Part shown: positions 10,978-21,538 of the stretch, piece by piece
Position numbering within the stretch: position 1 is the stretch's first letter
How the letters are laid out: each line of letters starts with the position of its first letter
Assembly: GCA_003586115.2 (NCBI GenBank)
Contig: QVOM02000119.1
Location: forward strand, 49,253,428-49,317,427
Length of the DNA stretch: 64,000 bases
Reading direction: 5' to 3'
Origin: Salvator merianae
Taxonomy: Eukaryota; Chordata; Lepidosauria; Squamata; Teiidae
Translations under genes and position numbers: made by a program
The notes under the pieces: generated by a model
What the model saw: only the letters and a program-made list of their open reading frames with translations
What the model was told of the DNA's origin: nothing
Database searches by the model: none

Positions 10978-11164
10978 CAGTGGCGGCAGCTGGCTTTAAG
11001 CCCGGGTGTTTGTGTCCTGCGCAAATTGCACCATGGCTGCTCACGGGGCCTCTGGGCCTCCATACCTGTTGTGGCAGTACGAAGGCCTGGATGCCCCATG
11101 GACAGCCGTGGCGCGCTTTGTGAGGGAATCAAACACCTGGGCATAAAGCTGGCAGCCGCCACTG
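10978..11164. mobile_element. hAT-like foldback MITE (187 bp)
   Basis: The element begins CAGTGGCGGCAGCTGGCTTT and, read inward from its right end, CAGTGGCGGCTGCCAGCTTT. The inverted arms extend about 60 bp, through CCCGGGTGTTTG and its partner CAAACACCTGGG. CAGNG termini and an 8-bp target site are hAT hallmarks; the flanking octamers GTTGTGAT and ATTGGGCT agree at five of eight positions. CpG-rich for the region. The interior frames are incidental. Confidence 0.72.
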
Positions 11165-11235
11165 ATTGGGCTCCTGGAAGTGATCACAGAAGTGGGCTGC
11201 TTCTGGGCCTCTGGCTAAAAAATGCCCCAGCCAGG

Positions 11236-11277
11236 AACTTCGGAGCTTGGGAACTTTTGTTCCCAAGCTTTGAAGTT
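11236..11277. repeat. Dispersed stem-loop module
   Basis: AACTTCGGAGCTTGGGAAC pairs with GTTCCCAAGCTTTGAAGTT around a TTTT loop, with one mismatch in 19. Related hairpins with the GGGAACTTTTATTC core occur at 22437-22475, 35031-35075 and 57637-57677, so this is a conserved part of a dispersed element and not a chance palindrome. Confidence 0.65.
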
Positions 11278-11349
11278 GGGTCAGTCTGGGCATCTGTAAT
11301 GGAGATAGTCCTTATCCCAGGTCTCCAGCTGCCCAAAGATCACTCAACC

Positions 11350-11670
11350 CAGCCCATCAGCACAGAATGAAGTGTAGGCTCGGCTATGGTGCCCAAAATG
11401 ACATTCTAGTGTGGTTCACCAGTAATGAGGCCTACTGGCATACAGGGAGTGGTACACCAGACCACAGAGACATGTGGACAGCACACCTCCATGGTCCGGT
11501 ATACCAAGGGGGACCAATTTTGGTGGCACCACAAGGCATGCCACCAGAATGCCTCCCCCCCTTTGGAGCATTCTGAGGTTTCCTGTGTAGGCTCTGAAGC
11601 TAGCACAAGCTTCATACCCAACACGGGATTGTCATGGAACAGGCAGTCCCAATATGAACAGTCTTCTTTC
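11350..11670 (-). mobile_element. Family D copy, inverted partner of 14240-14560
   Basis: GAAGTGTAGGCTCGGCTATG, then GGTGCCCAAAATGACATTCT, then CCTACTGGCATACAGGGAGT are found in reverse complement at 14420-14540, with shared blocks GGTATACCA, GGTGGCA and GCATGCC continuing to both limits. The right half (CAGAATGCCTCCCC, GGCTCTGAAGCTAGCACAAG) is the block shared with the other D copies. No coding capacity. The ends are approximate. Confidence 0.6.
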
Positions 11671-13264
11671 ATGGTATGGAATGGGGCAACACAGCGTATG
11701 TGGATCCTACCATTGTCTCCCCCTTCCTCCTTCTTCCCATACAAAGTAATAATGTGGAAGAGAGGGAACTAGGAACTTAGCAATGGGCCAACGTTGTATT
11801 ACAAAACCTGCTTGCTCTGACTAATCCACATCCTTAGACTTCTGTAGGTAGGTATTACTAAATTTGAGATGCATCACTGACCAGTGGTGATGGCTTGAGT
11901 CTACTTGGGCTGTTGTAGTGGATGACAATCAGCTAAAAGGAAAGAGTGCCAGAGATCAGAATAATACCAATGATAATGGTAGGTGACAAACTGTTAAGGC
12001 CGTGATGCTGTACAAAACCTAAGGGAAAACTGACCTTTTTGAACATAATGGATAGTGGGTGCAGTGGGGTGCTTTTATCTTTGCACTTATGGGCTAGCTG
12101 CTTTTGGCTCTTGCACCCCACCCTCTCCCCTTCTGGGAATGTAAGAGGAGTTTGGCTTGTATGGATGCACATTAAAAATGTAAATGCCTAAATAAGGATA
12201 TCAAATAACTAGTTAAAGCTAAATATCAGTAAACAGGAAGTGCTTTTAGTAAATAGGAATTGTTGGTTCAAATTGGCTTTGAGTTTTATATAACCAATGC
12301 AGTTGTGTGATGAAGGGAGTTTCCATATGTTGTAAAAGGGAGCAGGAAGGACTCGGGTTTCAGGGTGATGACTGTGGATTCACACATGAAATTCAAATCT
12401 GTCCTGGATTTTAGGGACGATATTCCATGCCACAGAAAGAGTGGTTTGGGATACAACGAATATGGAGTTTTTCTGTTGTGCCCATTTGACACAGTGTTTG
12501 GATTACAATTTGCAATTTTTCCATGTCTTTTGAGGAGATGGGCAAAGCCTGCCTTTTGTTTTTTTTAAATGAAATTCTGAAGTAAAATTGTGTAAATGAG
12601 TACTTGTATCCTATTGAGCAGTCAGGCAGCTGGGGATGGTTTTCTGTCCCATTCTGAGGAGTGACCAAGATTTTTTTTCACCTGTGTCTTGGTCAATGGT
12701 TGCTGTGAGAAAAGAGGGAGGCTGGGACTTGAGCCACTTCTGGTGCAGTGGCTACGCAAGGCAAGTTGAGCAAATAAATTTATTCTTCCCATATTCATGG
12801 ACTGGAGCCTTCCCGTTCATCTCAGCTGGTAGGAATGCTTCAAGGGCTTTCTCTGCTTGTATTTTTCATTGGGTTGCTGGGCACACATATTTTTTTCTGC
12901 AGGCTCAGTCGCATCTGCCTTTAGAAAAGAGGGAGATATGGGACAAGCTGGCACTGCCACTACAACATATCTCATTGGTGCTTCCTTCCCCCTTGTCCTT
13001 GCTAGGGCATTCCCTTCTGCAATTTTCATCCTTCTCCTTCCTTTGCACAGCAGGCTTAATTTTTTTAAAAAAGAAAATCCAGGTAAACAAAGCTCCATTT
13101 ATCCAAGGATACGGGTTTTTCTAAGTAAAGAAAGCCAGAGTCTTGAATAATTTGCTGGAGGCAAAGTAGCTGTATTGTAGCTCTCTTTACAGCTTTATTA
13201 TGGCTCCATATTTTTCTGCTCTTGTTTTCCTGCCAAACTAAGCCTGTATGGAAGGTTTTGAAAC
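11671..13264. other. No recognisable feature
   Basis: Contains open frames up to 162 codons (12636-13124). Its translation is rich in Phe, Ser and Leu without domain motifs, and overlapping frames on both strands are equally long, so I do not call a gene. Confidence 0.4.
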
Positions 13265-13267
13265 ATT

Positions 13268-13560
13268 GGCCATTTCTGCACTTGCAGGCGTGCACTTGCA
13301 CCTGGAATCACCATAACTGGAGGGGTTCCCAACAGGAGGGTTCTAGCAGGCCCAGAACAAGGTTCTCTGCACTTGGACAGCCTGTCCTAGGACAGGGCCT
13401 GCACAAGCTTCGGAACCTGCTGAGAGGATTCCGATGGCCAGGAACAAAAGTCCCAGACCTCAGAGCCCAAGGGGGGCCCATTTCAGTGGGACAATTTGAT
13501 GCACTGCCAAAATAGTCCCCCTGCTATATGGTCCATGGAGGGGTATGTACCCTTCTGCAT
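13268..13560 (+). mobile_element. Family D copy
   Basis: The left terminus is GGCCATTTCTGCACTTGCAG. The interior has CAGAACAAGGTTCTCTGCAC, CAGCCTGTCCTAGGACAG, CCTCAGAGCCCAAGG, CCCATTTCAGTGGG and CACTGCCAAAATAGTCCCCC, in the same order as in the reverse-oriented copies at 5.8-6.1 and 14.7-15.0 kb. A second TIR-like GCACTTG repeat lies just inside the left end. Non-coding. Confidence 0.6.
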
Positions 13561-14236
13561 GACTCCCTGGGCTGGTTTAGTGGCCCCTTGACCACCAGCT
13601 GGGTCTAGCTGGCCATTTACTATAAGATACAGATTACTTGCAAATGTCTAGTTATCCATTCAACATTGGTGACATCTTGATTATTTTATTATTCCATATA
13701 TCTGGAAAGGGAGGAAAGCAACATTCTCATTCAACTTGCTTAGCTAACCAGCTTTGCTCTTTATGCTCACTGTTTAATCATTTATCAGGTGGAGGTGTGT
13801 TTACATGTCAAAATAAATGAAACTTGATTTCAGTAGAGCTGCCCTTCCTGCTTGCTCTTTCAAAAATATCCAGCTGACTGTAGCCAGCATTAAACTGGAT
13901 AATGCCTGCTCTGCCAAGCAATGAGGTTTTTACAGAAAATGAACTGTCATTCAAGGAAACAACTACAATATTTTTTTGGAGTTGACAGCAGATTGCAGTT
14001 ACCCTTTGGAGCATACAGTATCTTTGATTATGTATTACAATAAACAAGTGGATCTCATAACAGTAGTGTCGCACCATGTCTGAAATCTGATGCAGAAGGA
14101 GGGCAAATTTATGGGTAGCTGCCTTTTAAAAATCTTTTCTAGCAATTGGATTTTGTTTCTTTCACTCCCTTAAAGCTATTGGTCATTATTCCTTGTTAAT
14201 CAACAGTGAAGTTTTTCCCCATTTCCACACCTACCT

Positions 14237-14560
14237 GGCTTATTCTGGTACAGGGTGGCCACTCTGTACCAGGATAAGGAATCCATCCCAAGCTGACATG
14301 GAACCTTGTGCTAGCTTCAGAGCCAACACAAGAAGCCTCAGAATGCTCCAAAGGAGGGCCATTCTGGTGGCATGCTTTGTGGTGTCCCCTTGGTATACCT
14401 GACTACAGAAATGTGCTGTCCACATGTCTCTGTGGTCTGGTATACCACTCCCTGTATGCCAGTAGGCCTCAAAACTGAGGTCTACTGGTGAGCCACACTA
14501 GAATGTCATTTTGGGCACCATAGCCCAGTCTACACTTCATCCTGTGCAGATGAACATACT
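14237..14560 (+). mobile_element. Family D copy, inverted partner of 11350-11670
   Basis: It begins with a strong hairpin, CTGGTACAGGGTG facing CTCTGTACCAG (14244-14272). The rest is the reverse complement of 11350-11670, including AGACATGTGGACAGCA in that copy and GTCCACATGTCTCTGTGG here. The two copies are separated by about 2.6 kb. Confidence 0.6.
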
Positions 14561-14744
14561 AGGAGGAGGCAGGGCTTCCTTTATCCTGCACCAGTGTGTG
14601 GAAGGGAGACCTGTAGACTCTTTCCTGTTCTGTACATATAGAAAGTGTGGAATGGTGCTTTTTGTGAAATGCTTACCTGAACACTCTGTCCCTGTTAAAT
14701 GTGTAGTCTCTATACTTATCTTATGAGTTTTCCAGATCTAGAGG

Positions 14745-15030
14745 ACAGACCTAAGACCTTTCTGTACTTATCACTAAAGTGGTATGGCAAGGGGTTCAGG
14801 AGCATCCCTTCGGCACCTTGGTATGGTCCAAGGAAGGTCCTGCCTCCTGTTAGTATGTTCTATTCTGTAGTCCTGGGGGAACTCATTTTGGCAGCCTGCC
14901 TTGTTGCACCACTGAAATGGGTCGCCTGGGGGCTCTGAGGCTCTTGCAAGCTTGGAAGCTGGTGTGGGAGCTGTCCCAGAACATCCAAATGTGGACAGCC
15001 TTGCTCCAGGATATGTGGAATGAATCAGGA
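14745..15030 (-). mobile_element. Family D copy
   Basis: On the minus strand it reads GAGCAAGGCTGTCCACATTTGG, with the same order of blocks as the 13.3 kb copy: CTTGCAAGAGCCTCAGAGCC, CGACCCATTTCAGTGG and CTGCCAAAATGAGTTCCCC. The ends are not clear. Non-coding. Confidence 0.5.
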
Positions 15031-15464
15031 GGTGGACTGTGCCAGCTAATCTGATCTAACTGAAGCAGTTCACGAGAGGTATGTACAGAAATGCCCCTAG
15101 CCTACTTCCAAAACTTAACATTGAAGGCATATCTTCACATTATGACCAGAACTCTCAAATACCTTTCTGCTTGGGTGCATGTAGAGGTTCCACATTTATC
15201 CACCTGCACCTTGGCACTGTAGTAATATTCTGGACCAAGTAAAAATGCAACTAATATTCCCTTATTCACAATATCTTTTATTATTTAAAAATTACCCTAA
15301 ATAATGCAAACTTGAATTGGTTTAACAAGTAGTTATGTTTCAATTTTAACTAGCAAGAGCAATTTTTAACCACTGAGGCTGAACATTAAGGGCACATGTT
15401 TTATTTCTTGAAGCTGTTTTGGCTCAAGGATTACTGTAATAACAAATGAAAACATTGCAAATAT
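15031..15464. other. AT-rich spacer
   Basis: No repeat or gene recognised. AT content rises towards 15240-15330. Confidence 0.45.
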
Positions 15465-15967
15465 GAGCCCTATGCAGACGGGGTTTATATAGCTCAATTA
15501 TCTTTGCACTATGATGGGATTGCCACATGTACCTGTGGCAACCGCACCATAGCCCTGCTATATCCCCACTAATTCAGGCAATAATCTATTTTGGGAAAAC
15601 CTGGCTCTGGTTGCTGATTTCCCCAAAATATCACTATTACTTATTATTTATTATTATTTATTTATTAATTGGATTTGTATGCCGCCCCTCTCCGAAGACT
15701 TGGGGCGGCTTATCTGCTGGATAGAGCTACCATCTTCACCATGGGCCCTGCTCATGTTTGGGGGCTGAAAAACACAGGCATACATATTTGTAGTGGTGAT
15801 CAGCACTTCTGGGTATTTTGCATCTTTGAAATACCTGGATGTGCATGTCATTATATTATGCACAGACAGTGCCAGCCCCTCATTGTCTGCTCAACTATTC
15901 TGGAGGGGCTTTTCTCTGGAATATCACCTGTTAGCATGATATTTAGCCGGCATCTGGAGCTGGCCAT
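15465..15967 (+). mobile_element. Family E copy, interrupted by an L2-like tail
   Basis: The first part carries the conserved stem-loop CTATGATGGGATTGCCACA and its partner TGTGGCAACCGCACCATAG (15509-15552). The second part carries another stem-loop, CACTTCTGGGTATTTT against GAAATACCTGGATGTG (15804-15843), then CTGGAATATCACCTGTTAGC and GATATTTAGCCGGCATCTGG. The same second part occurs at 39120-39378 and 40697-40937. A retroposon tail (15641-15712) sits between the two parts. Non-coding. Confidence 0.6.
15641..15712 (-). mobile_element. L2-like LINE/SINE 3' tail
   Basis: On the minus strand it reads AGCCGCCCCAAGTCTTCGG, AGAGGGGCGGCATACAAATC, then AATAAATAAATAATAATAA. This hairpin-plus-short-tandem ending is typical of L2-clade LINEs and their SINEs. 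Only the extreme 3' end was inserted. Confidence 0.7.
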
Positions 15968-16590
15968 GCTGTTTTCCTTTTAACAGTGAAGGATGGCTTA
16001 TTTTATCGTACTATAAGCTATTCAGTTTCTCACAGCATAATCCTCCAGATATGTCTGCTAGGCAGTGATAGGATCAGCACTAGCTCCCTTATCCCAGCAA
16101 AGAAAGCATGCTGGAACACTGGATTTATGCCATCATAGTATTAGCTTGCCATTAATGTTGTGCAGTAATGCATCACTGGTGGCAATGGCCAGGGTACTGC
16201 AGTGCGTAGCAAAGATAGCTGGCCCAAATGGACAATGTTAGGAGCACCCTTTGACACCAAGGAGGCCGCAGTCTGGGTGTACCTTCCAATCTTTTCCATC
16301 CCTATTATAATCCAGGGATGCTAGCCTATGCATAACACCAATTTCATGGAGGTGTACAGTATATACACTTTCTCACCAACAATTGCCAGACAGCAGGGTG
16401 AAATCGTGGGGCATGCCTCAGCCCTTACGTTGTCTGGTGCTGCTCCCGCAATGCATACAATGTCAAAAATACTTGGAACTCTGCAAGCACCTCCCCCCAC
16501 CCTGCGCTTGCACAGGGGGTATTTTTGGCCCAGTTTCACCCCCATGCTTGCGTGGTGTGTATTTCCAATATGGAGAATCCCAGGAGTAAC
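15968..16590. other. No gene recognised; possible DNA-element remnant
   Basis: 16270-16590 has repeated short CACC/GGGG blocks and TGCGCTTGCACAGGGGG, compatible with a decayed element, but no partner copy was found in this window. Confidence 0.35.
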
Positions 16591-16705
16591 AAATAAGTAA
16601 TATTGCTATTTTGGGAAAACTGGGATTTCATCCCTATAACCCAAAACTATGTTGGGATTGCCACAGATATGTCTGGCAATCCAGTATAGTACCAGGATAA
16701 ACTTG
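16591..16705 (-). mobile_element. Family E fragment with conserved stem-loop
   Basis: The stem-loop ACTATGTTGGGATTGCCACA with TCTGGCAATCCAGTATAGT (16646-16690), preceded by GCTATTTTGGGAAAACTGGG, mirrors the first part of the 15.5 kb copy in opposite orientation. Only about 115 bp can be aligned by eye. Confidence 0.5.
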
Positions 16706-16932
16706 TATTTTATATTCTGTTTGAACATAGTTATAGTGTTCCATCTGCCTTTTTTATCCACCTTCAGTCAGGTGCTCTACCCTCTGTCCTTCAATCCTCA
16801 ATAAGCAGCTCAATCCAATGGAATTCAACAAAGAGCCAAGATGATAGATTTCTCATTTGCTCTTTCCTCTCCATCATGCCATATCCCATCTGGCGTTTGG
16901 GTTACTATCAACTTGGTACCATCAGTGCAGAT

Positions 16933-17015
16933 CCTGCATCCAGATGTTGCTTACTCATTTAGTTGCATCCAGAATATTCAAAAAGCGGAATAAGTAAGCA
17001 ACGTTTTGATGCAGC
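16933..17015. mobile_element. Short foldback element
   Basis: CTGCATCCAGATGTTGCTTA continuing CTCATTT (16934-16960) pairs with AATAAGTAAGCAACGTTTTG continuing ATGCAG (16989-17014). The arms are about 27 bp with a 28-bp loop. The end sequence CTGCATCCA resembles the element at 8177-8293. A flanking duplication is not evident. Confidence 0.5.
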
Positions 17016-17720
17016 CCTGCGCTTTTAAGTGGACCACTGTGTTTTTCTACCAGAGAACCCTGCCAGGATGGGAAAAATGCCTTTGATCCAAACTCGACTA
17101 TAGGGATACATCCATATTGTTTTCTTGACAATAATGCAAAAATGGATTGTCATTGGCCTGTTCTAGGGAGAATACCAGTAGAAAATTTTAAGGTGATTAA
17201 TTTGGGATAAAATCCTATTGGATTTTCTGATTCAAATAACAAAAATACTAGTCTAGCAACATGTCTTAATGGGAAACATAATGGGCAAGTAATTTTCTTG
17301 TATCCACCAAGAATGTTATCACACTGTGTATGAGGCTTTTCACAATTTTATATGAGCATTTTTATTTTACAAAATGCAATTCTTGAGCACCATTTTGAAG
17401 CTTTTTTTATCAATGTATATGATGCTTTCTCCTTCCTTTTCTACTCTTTTGCATCCCAACAGAGCTCAGAGCCATCAACGTGATATATGTCCAGGAAAAG
17501 TCTAAAACAAATTGGAAATCTAGTTTATTAAGGGAAGATATGCTGCCTAAGAAGAGATAATTACTGTAATATCATTGCTTAAGACACAAAGGCTTATTTG
17601 AAATGTTCATATTGAGAGTGGATACATATGACTGATGAAAAATATGGCTCTTGCTCCGGCATACAAATAATCTCTGTTGGAACTTACTGTATGAGTCTGA
17701 TTGCTCAGCTGTGGGTCTTA

Positions 17721-17759
<39 letters not shown>

Positions 17760-18276
17760 GTCACAATGTGGACACAAAATGTGCCCACCGCACTGCATGA
17801 TGAAAATGATTCTTCCCCTGTAATAGAACAATGGGATGATTATTTCTCCTCATGACAGCTGCAATGCACATTGAACATGATTTCCTGACAAGACCCATCT
17901 CTTGATAATGTAAAACACTTATTAATCGTCTGTGGTCTAGAAAAGTGTGACCAAGCTGCAGAGCAGAAAGAGAAGAGCCTCTAGAATTGTAAAAGAAATG
18001 GTGGCTCTGGCAAGATCCTCACAGTGCCATTATAGTACTTTGAATGCCCCATGAGCATGCAGGGTCAGCTCAACAGTGCCACCTCATCATGCTTTCCATC
18101 AGCAGGAAAAGTGTGGCGTCTGTACCGATGCTGTGCTCTTCCCTTGCCATGCTAGCACAAGCATGTTATAGTGCTTTACCAGGAGAGAGGCTTAAATTGT
18201 TCTTCAAACTGCTTTTGCCTCATGGAGGAGACCCTGCTGACATCACAACTCAAGGGAACATATTAGGGTCTTGTTC
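17016..18276. other. No gene; contains a TG microsatellite
   Basis: Unique-looking AT-rich DNA, apart from the dinucleotide repeat listed separately. No family recognised. Confidence 0.45.
17722..17757. repeat. (TG)18 microsatellite
   Basis: Perfect TG dinucleotide run. The Cys-Val frame through it is an artefact. Confidence 0.97.
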
Positions 18277-18717
18277 TGTCAACCCAAGCAGGGAGGATTC
18301 TCAGCTCCTAACGACTCAGCCGACAACAGGCTACAAGTGGCTGATGCACTTTATTAATTGCCATAATAAAGCTTGCACAAGAAGTTGGATTACCAAATCC
18401 AGAGGAGCAGACAAAAAGAGTAAACAAAGTAGGAGCTGGGGTCAAAGCCAAGGTAAGTCAGTCCGAATGCAGTATCCAGCAGCATGAGCCCTAAGCCTGT
18501 TAACCTTTTCCTGCCTCTCCTGGCTAGGGAGAGATCTCTCCATCTGTGGGCTATGGGAAGGCCCAGATCCTGGAGAGTCTGTGCCACTTGGGTCAGGGTC
18601 TTCAGGTTCTGAAGGATCAATGTGTGCTGGTGCCCTGTCCTCATTTGAGGAGTCCAAGGAATCTGCTGCCATGGATGCAGGGCATGGCATGGCATGCCTT
18701 CAGCAACATTCCTGACA
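18277..18717 (-). mobile_element. Probable solo LTR (441 bp)
   Basis: On the minus strand the segment starts TGTCAGGAATGTTGCTGAAG and ends GGGTTGACA, giving the TG...CA borders of an LTR, with short inverted TGTCA/TGACA ends. An AATAAA signal lies within GCAATTAATAAAGTGCATCA, about 90 bp from the 3' border, consistent with an R-U5 end. CT- and GT-rich sequence flanks the signal. I see no primer-binding site, polypurine tract or second copy, hence solo LTR. The flanking pentamers TGTTC and TTCGA do not match, so the borders or the class (Gypsy-like or other) are unsure. Confidence 0.45.
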
Positions 18718-19540
18718 TTCGAACTCGCCCAATACCAAAACTGAAGGCGATTCTTGATCTTGACAAGGGGGGGATGCATTGTGCAAGCAGCACACCTCCA
18801 CATTAGCAATAGCACTGCAAACATCGCATTCTCCCCAATGCTGAGGAGGGAAACAATACAGTTGTGGAAGTCACCCCTGTTTGATAAGACAAAGTTGAAA
18901 ACACTTGACTTATATATAGCAAATGGGAGTCTAAAAGAAGATATAATTGGATTCCAAAAATGAATAAGGAATGGGGGGAGCTAATAGAATGGAAGCAGCA
19001 CATCTGTTTCACCAAAAGGAGAAACTTTTGCAGCTGCAGAAGAAAATGCCTGTTTCTGTATTGCTTCTCATTACAGTTAACTAAAAGACGCAAAGAAAGA
19101 TTTTGACCCTTAGCAACTGAAATCTGAACTGTTTCTTTGAAGTTCATTAAAAATACCAGCACCAGTAAAAGAGCTGGCAATTTGGTATTTTTCCACTCCA
19201 CTGTTTGTGTTATTGGAAAGAAAGAAAAATACTCCCTTTGCTGGCCCTGATAATATAAACTGAAATTACTGTTTGGCTATGGTATTCATAACATCAGTGC
19301 AAACCAGGGCAAAATTAAGGTCAGGAAACCTGTGAGGAGGCTAGGATATGCCCTCTAAAAACAAGAACAGTCATAGGAAAAACAGGATGTTGGGTGGCTT
19401 GAAGTAAGTCCTATGTTGAAATAGTGTGGTAGCTGGTGAGTTATTTTCTGAGAAATGTTACTAAAGTGAACAAAAAGGTGAAGAAGATATGCACACTAAC
19501 ATATCCAGAACTGAACTTTCTGCATGGTAAACCACAGTTA
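18718..19540. other. No recognisable feature
   Basis: 18718-18800 may still belong to the retroelement next door; a CCCCCCC run lies on the minus strand at 18767-18773. The rest is unique-looking with no gene recognised. Confidence 0.4.
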
Positions 19541-19901
19541 GGCTGTGTTCAGATGACCTTCTTATCATGGCCTTCTTATCAGGAGTATGCTCGTGTGAGG
19601 GTCACATGTGCACGTATTTGTCACCGGTGCTCCATCACTGAGAAGGAATAGGAGTGCTTCAGCAGCATTACTGTTCTGTGCTGTAACTGATACAGCAGCC
19701 AAGCAACCAGCCAAAATGCTGACTGTTCGAAAAGATGGATGACGTTCTTTGTGGTCGTAGGTCACACTGCACAGCAATACAGTGGCACATGGCATGATCT
19801 GGAGCTGCAGCCGCACCGGGCCCAAATGACAGGCCCCAAGAGGGATCTGTTGCTTTAGGAGTAGGATGTGCATCTATTTCGGTGGCCATGTGACCGTGGC
19901 C
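19541..19901 (+). mobile_element. Family F element (361 bp) with TTA duplication
   Basis: The left end is GGCTGTGTTCAGATGACC and the right end, read inward, GGCCACGGTCACATGGCC. The flanks are TTA at 19538-19540 and TTA at 19902-19904. The interior includes GGTCACATGTGCACGTATTT and AGCAACCAGCC, both found again in the diverged copy at 47511-47805. It has no coding capacity, so it is non-autonomous. A 3-bp TTA target is the preferred site of PIF/Harbinger transposases. Confidence 0.8.
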
Positions 19902-19904
19902 TTA

Positions 19905-20560
19905 AACGAGCAAAGGCCCAGAAAGCAAATTATTTCTTATAAGTGGCAGCCAAGATTCAGCTTGGTTGGGTGACCTCTGAACTAGTAATCTGGGAACAAG
20001 AAAAAAACTCACCAGCTAATAATGTCCATTAAACATAAAAAAGATTAGAAGACAAAATGCTTAAGTTTAATCTCAAGCCAAGTTACCCTTTCATGTATAA
20101 TTTTTCCTATTAAGAGCAATGGCAGTTTTGGATACCTGGGAGTTTTGGCTGTGCTGAAATCGAGCTCAAATCAGGAGAAGACAGTGATAAGTTGTGCTGC
20201 GCCTTGGGGGCTGGATCCTTCCCAGTTTTTCTGAGGCCTCCTAAATCCTTGCTTTCTGAGCTGAATCACTGACCCTGAAAGACCCTTTTTCTGAGGTTCC
20301 CCTTCTGAATCAGTTCCGAAAACAACAAACCAACCAACCCTGACTTCTTCTTGGAGGAATCTTAGGTGGCTGGAAATCTTTGTGGGCTTGAAGGTCAGAG
20401 AAGCCCAGTCTATGGTTTGAGTACTGGGCATATGATATATCCATCCCCTTCTGTGAGATGTGGTCTCTGACCTCAAATCTGTGCCTTGGGTATCACACAG
20501 AAAAGACACAGCAATTTGCCTTTGACATGGGAACAGTACTAGAATCGATGTGAAGGTACC
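19905..20560. other. No recognisable feature
   Basis: An open frame of 167 codons runs through 20171-20674 on the minus strand, but it continues into the LINE tail at 20561 and shows no domain, so it is not called. Confidence 0.4.
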
Positions 20561-20730
20561 ACCTCTAGATTGGAAAGACAAGCAGGAATCTGGTAAAGGC
20601 CATTTGCAGGGAGTCAAGAACAGGTGAAGATTTGTCTTCTGCTTGAGAATGTCCAGAAGCAATTGGTGAGCCACTGTGTGAGACAGAATACTGGACTAGA
20701 TGGGCTAAAACTCCTCTTATGTTCCAACAT
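20561..20730 (+). mobile_element. CR1/L3-like LINE 3' end
   Basis: AAAGGCCATTTGCAGGGAGT, CTTCTGCTTGAGAATGTCC, GAGCCACTGTGTGAGACAGA, ATACTGGACTAGATGGGC and a CTCTTATGTTC terminus match the LINE tail at 48180-48357 and, in reverse, the one at 29690-29830. This is the usual end of a second CR1-group LINE family in reptiles. 5' truncated. Confidence 0.75.
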
Positions 20731-20847
20731 GGGCCACAACCAGGAGGCTTAGGTCCACGGAGTGGTCAACTGAATGGTAAGTATGGAAACACCTTAGGAA
20801 TCTGCTGAATCTTATTTGCAGTGAAAACACATTGCTGAAAACACTTT

Positions 20848-21164
20848 GGGCCTGTTTGCACTTGCTATTTGCGAGTGTTAAGAAGACACAAGTGGCTGGG
20901 AGTGGGCTACAGCTGTTTTTGTTCACTACTTCCTGTGGAGAACTAATTACTGGGAGATGGTATCCAGCTTCCAGTAAGGTGCATTTGCACTTACCTGGGC
21001 TTGCAGTATCCTGGCCAGTGCATTGCACTGATTGCGCCTGTGTGATCACCTGCTTGGGCCTGCTGGTTGCAATGACAGTGGCCTGCTGTCCACATGCTGG
21101 ACCAGGCCGCAGCAGGCCCCTATTTCAAGATATATTCCAGAATAATGCTCAGTGCAAAAAGGCC
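20848..21164. mobile_element. Non-autonomous DNA element (317 bp) with TTT duplication
   Basis: The left end is GGGCCTGTTTGCACTTG and the right end, read inward, GGCCTTTTTGCACTGAG. The flanks are TTT at 20845-20847 and 21165-21167. The last 100 bp resembles the right arm of the foldback element at 26328-26507 (CCCTATTTCAAGATATATTC against CCCTATTCCAAGATATAATC), while the left half is different, so the two elements share one arm only. Confidence 0.7.
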
Positions 21165-21276
21165 TTTGAAACAGCTTCTCAATACTTTTATGAACAACGG
21201 TCAATGTGATTTCGATTTCAGCTATAGAATAGGGGTGTGAGCTATGGGTCAATTCCATGCTGTCCTCTTCTTCCAT

Positions 21277-21538
21277 ACGAACTATGGAATATGCTACCAT
21301 GAGATGTGTTGCTAAGCATTAGCTTAGATGGTATTCTAAAAGGGTTGAGCACATTTTTGAAATAGAGGATTATCAATATCAGCTTCTGGTATCAAGGCCT
21401 TGGGTATCTAAAAGCCAGCTGCTGGGAGACTTTGAACAAGTTACATTATTTCCCCCATATCCTCCTTGTGAGTCTCCATATACAGCTGGTTGGCAGCTGT
21501 CAGAGCAGACTGCTGGACCTTCCTTATGTTCTTATGAT
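21277..21538 (+). mobile_element. CR1/L3-like LINE 3' end
   Basis: It follows the family's 3' order: ACTATGGAATATGCTACCAT, then TTAGATGGTATTCTAAAAGG, GAGGATTATCAATATCAGC, CTGGTTGGCAGCTGTCAGAG, CAGACTGCTGGACC and a CCTTATGTTCTTATG terminus. Heavily diverged from the 48.2 kb copy. 5' truncated. The terminus gives the plus orientation. Confidence 0.6.

Noticed and set aside
10867..11370. 167-codon open frame
   Set aside because: It runs through a hAT-like foldback element and a dispersed stem-loop; no domain, and the opposite strand is equally open.
12636..13124. 162-codon open frame with a hydrophobic composition
   Set aside because: No recognisable motif, overlapping frames on both strands are similarly long, and no partner exon or splice context could be supported.
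18390..18824. 144-codon minus-strand frame next to an AATAAA signal
   Set aside because: It lies mostly inside the probable LTR, the overlapping frame at 18442-18690 is also open, and no retroviral domain is present.
20171..20674. 167-codon minus frame
   Set aside because: It overlaps the 3' end of a LINE in antisense and has no domain.
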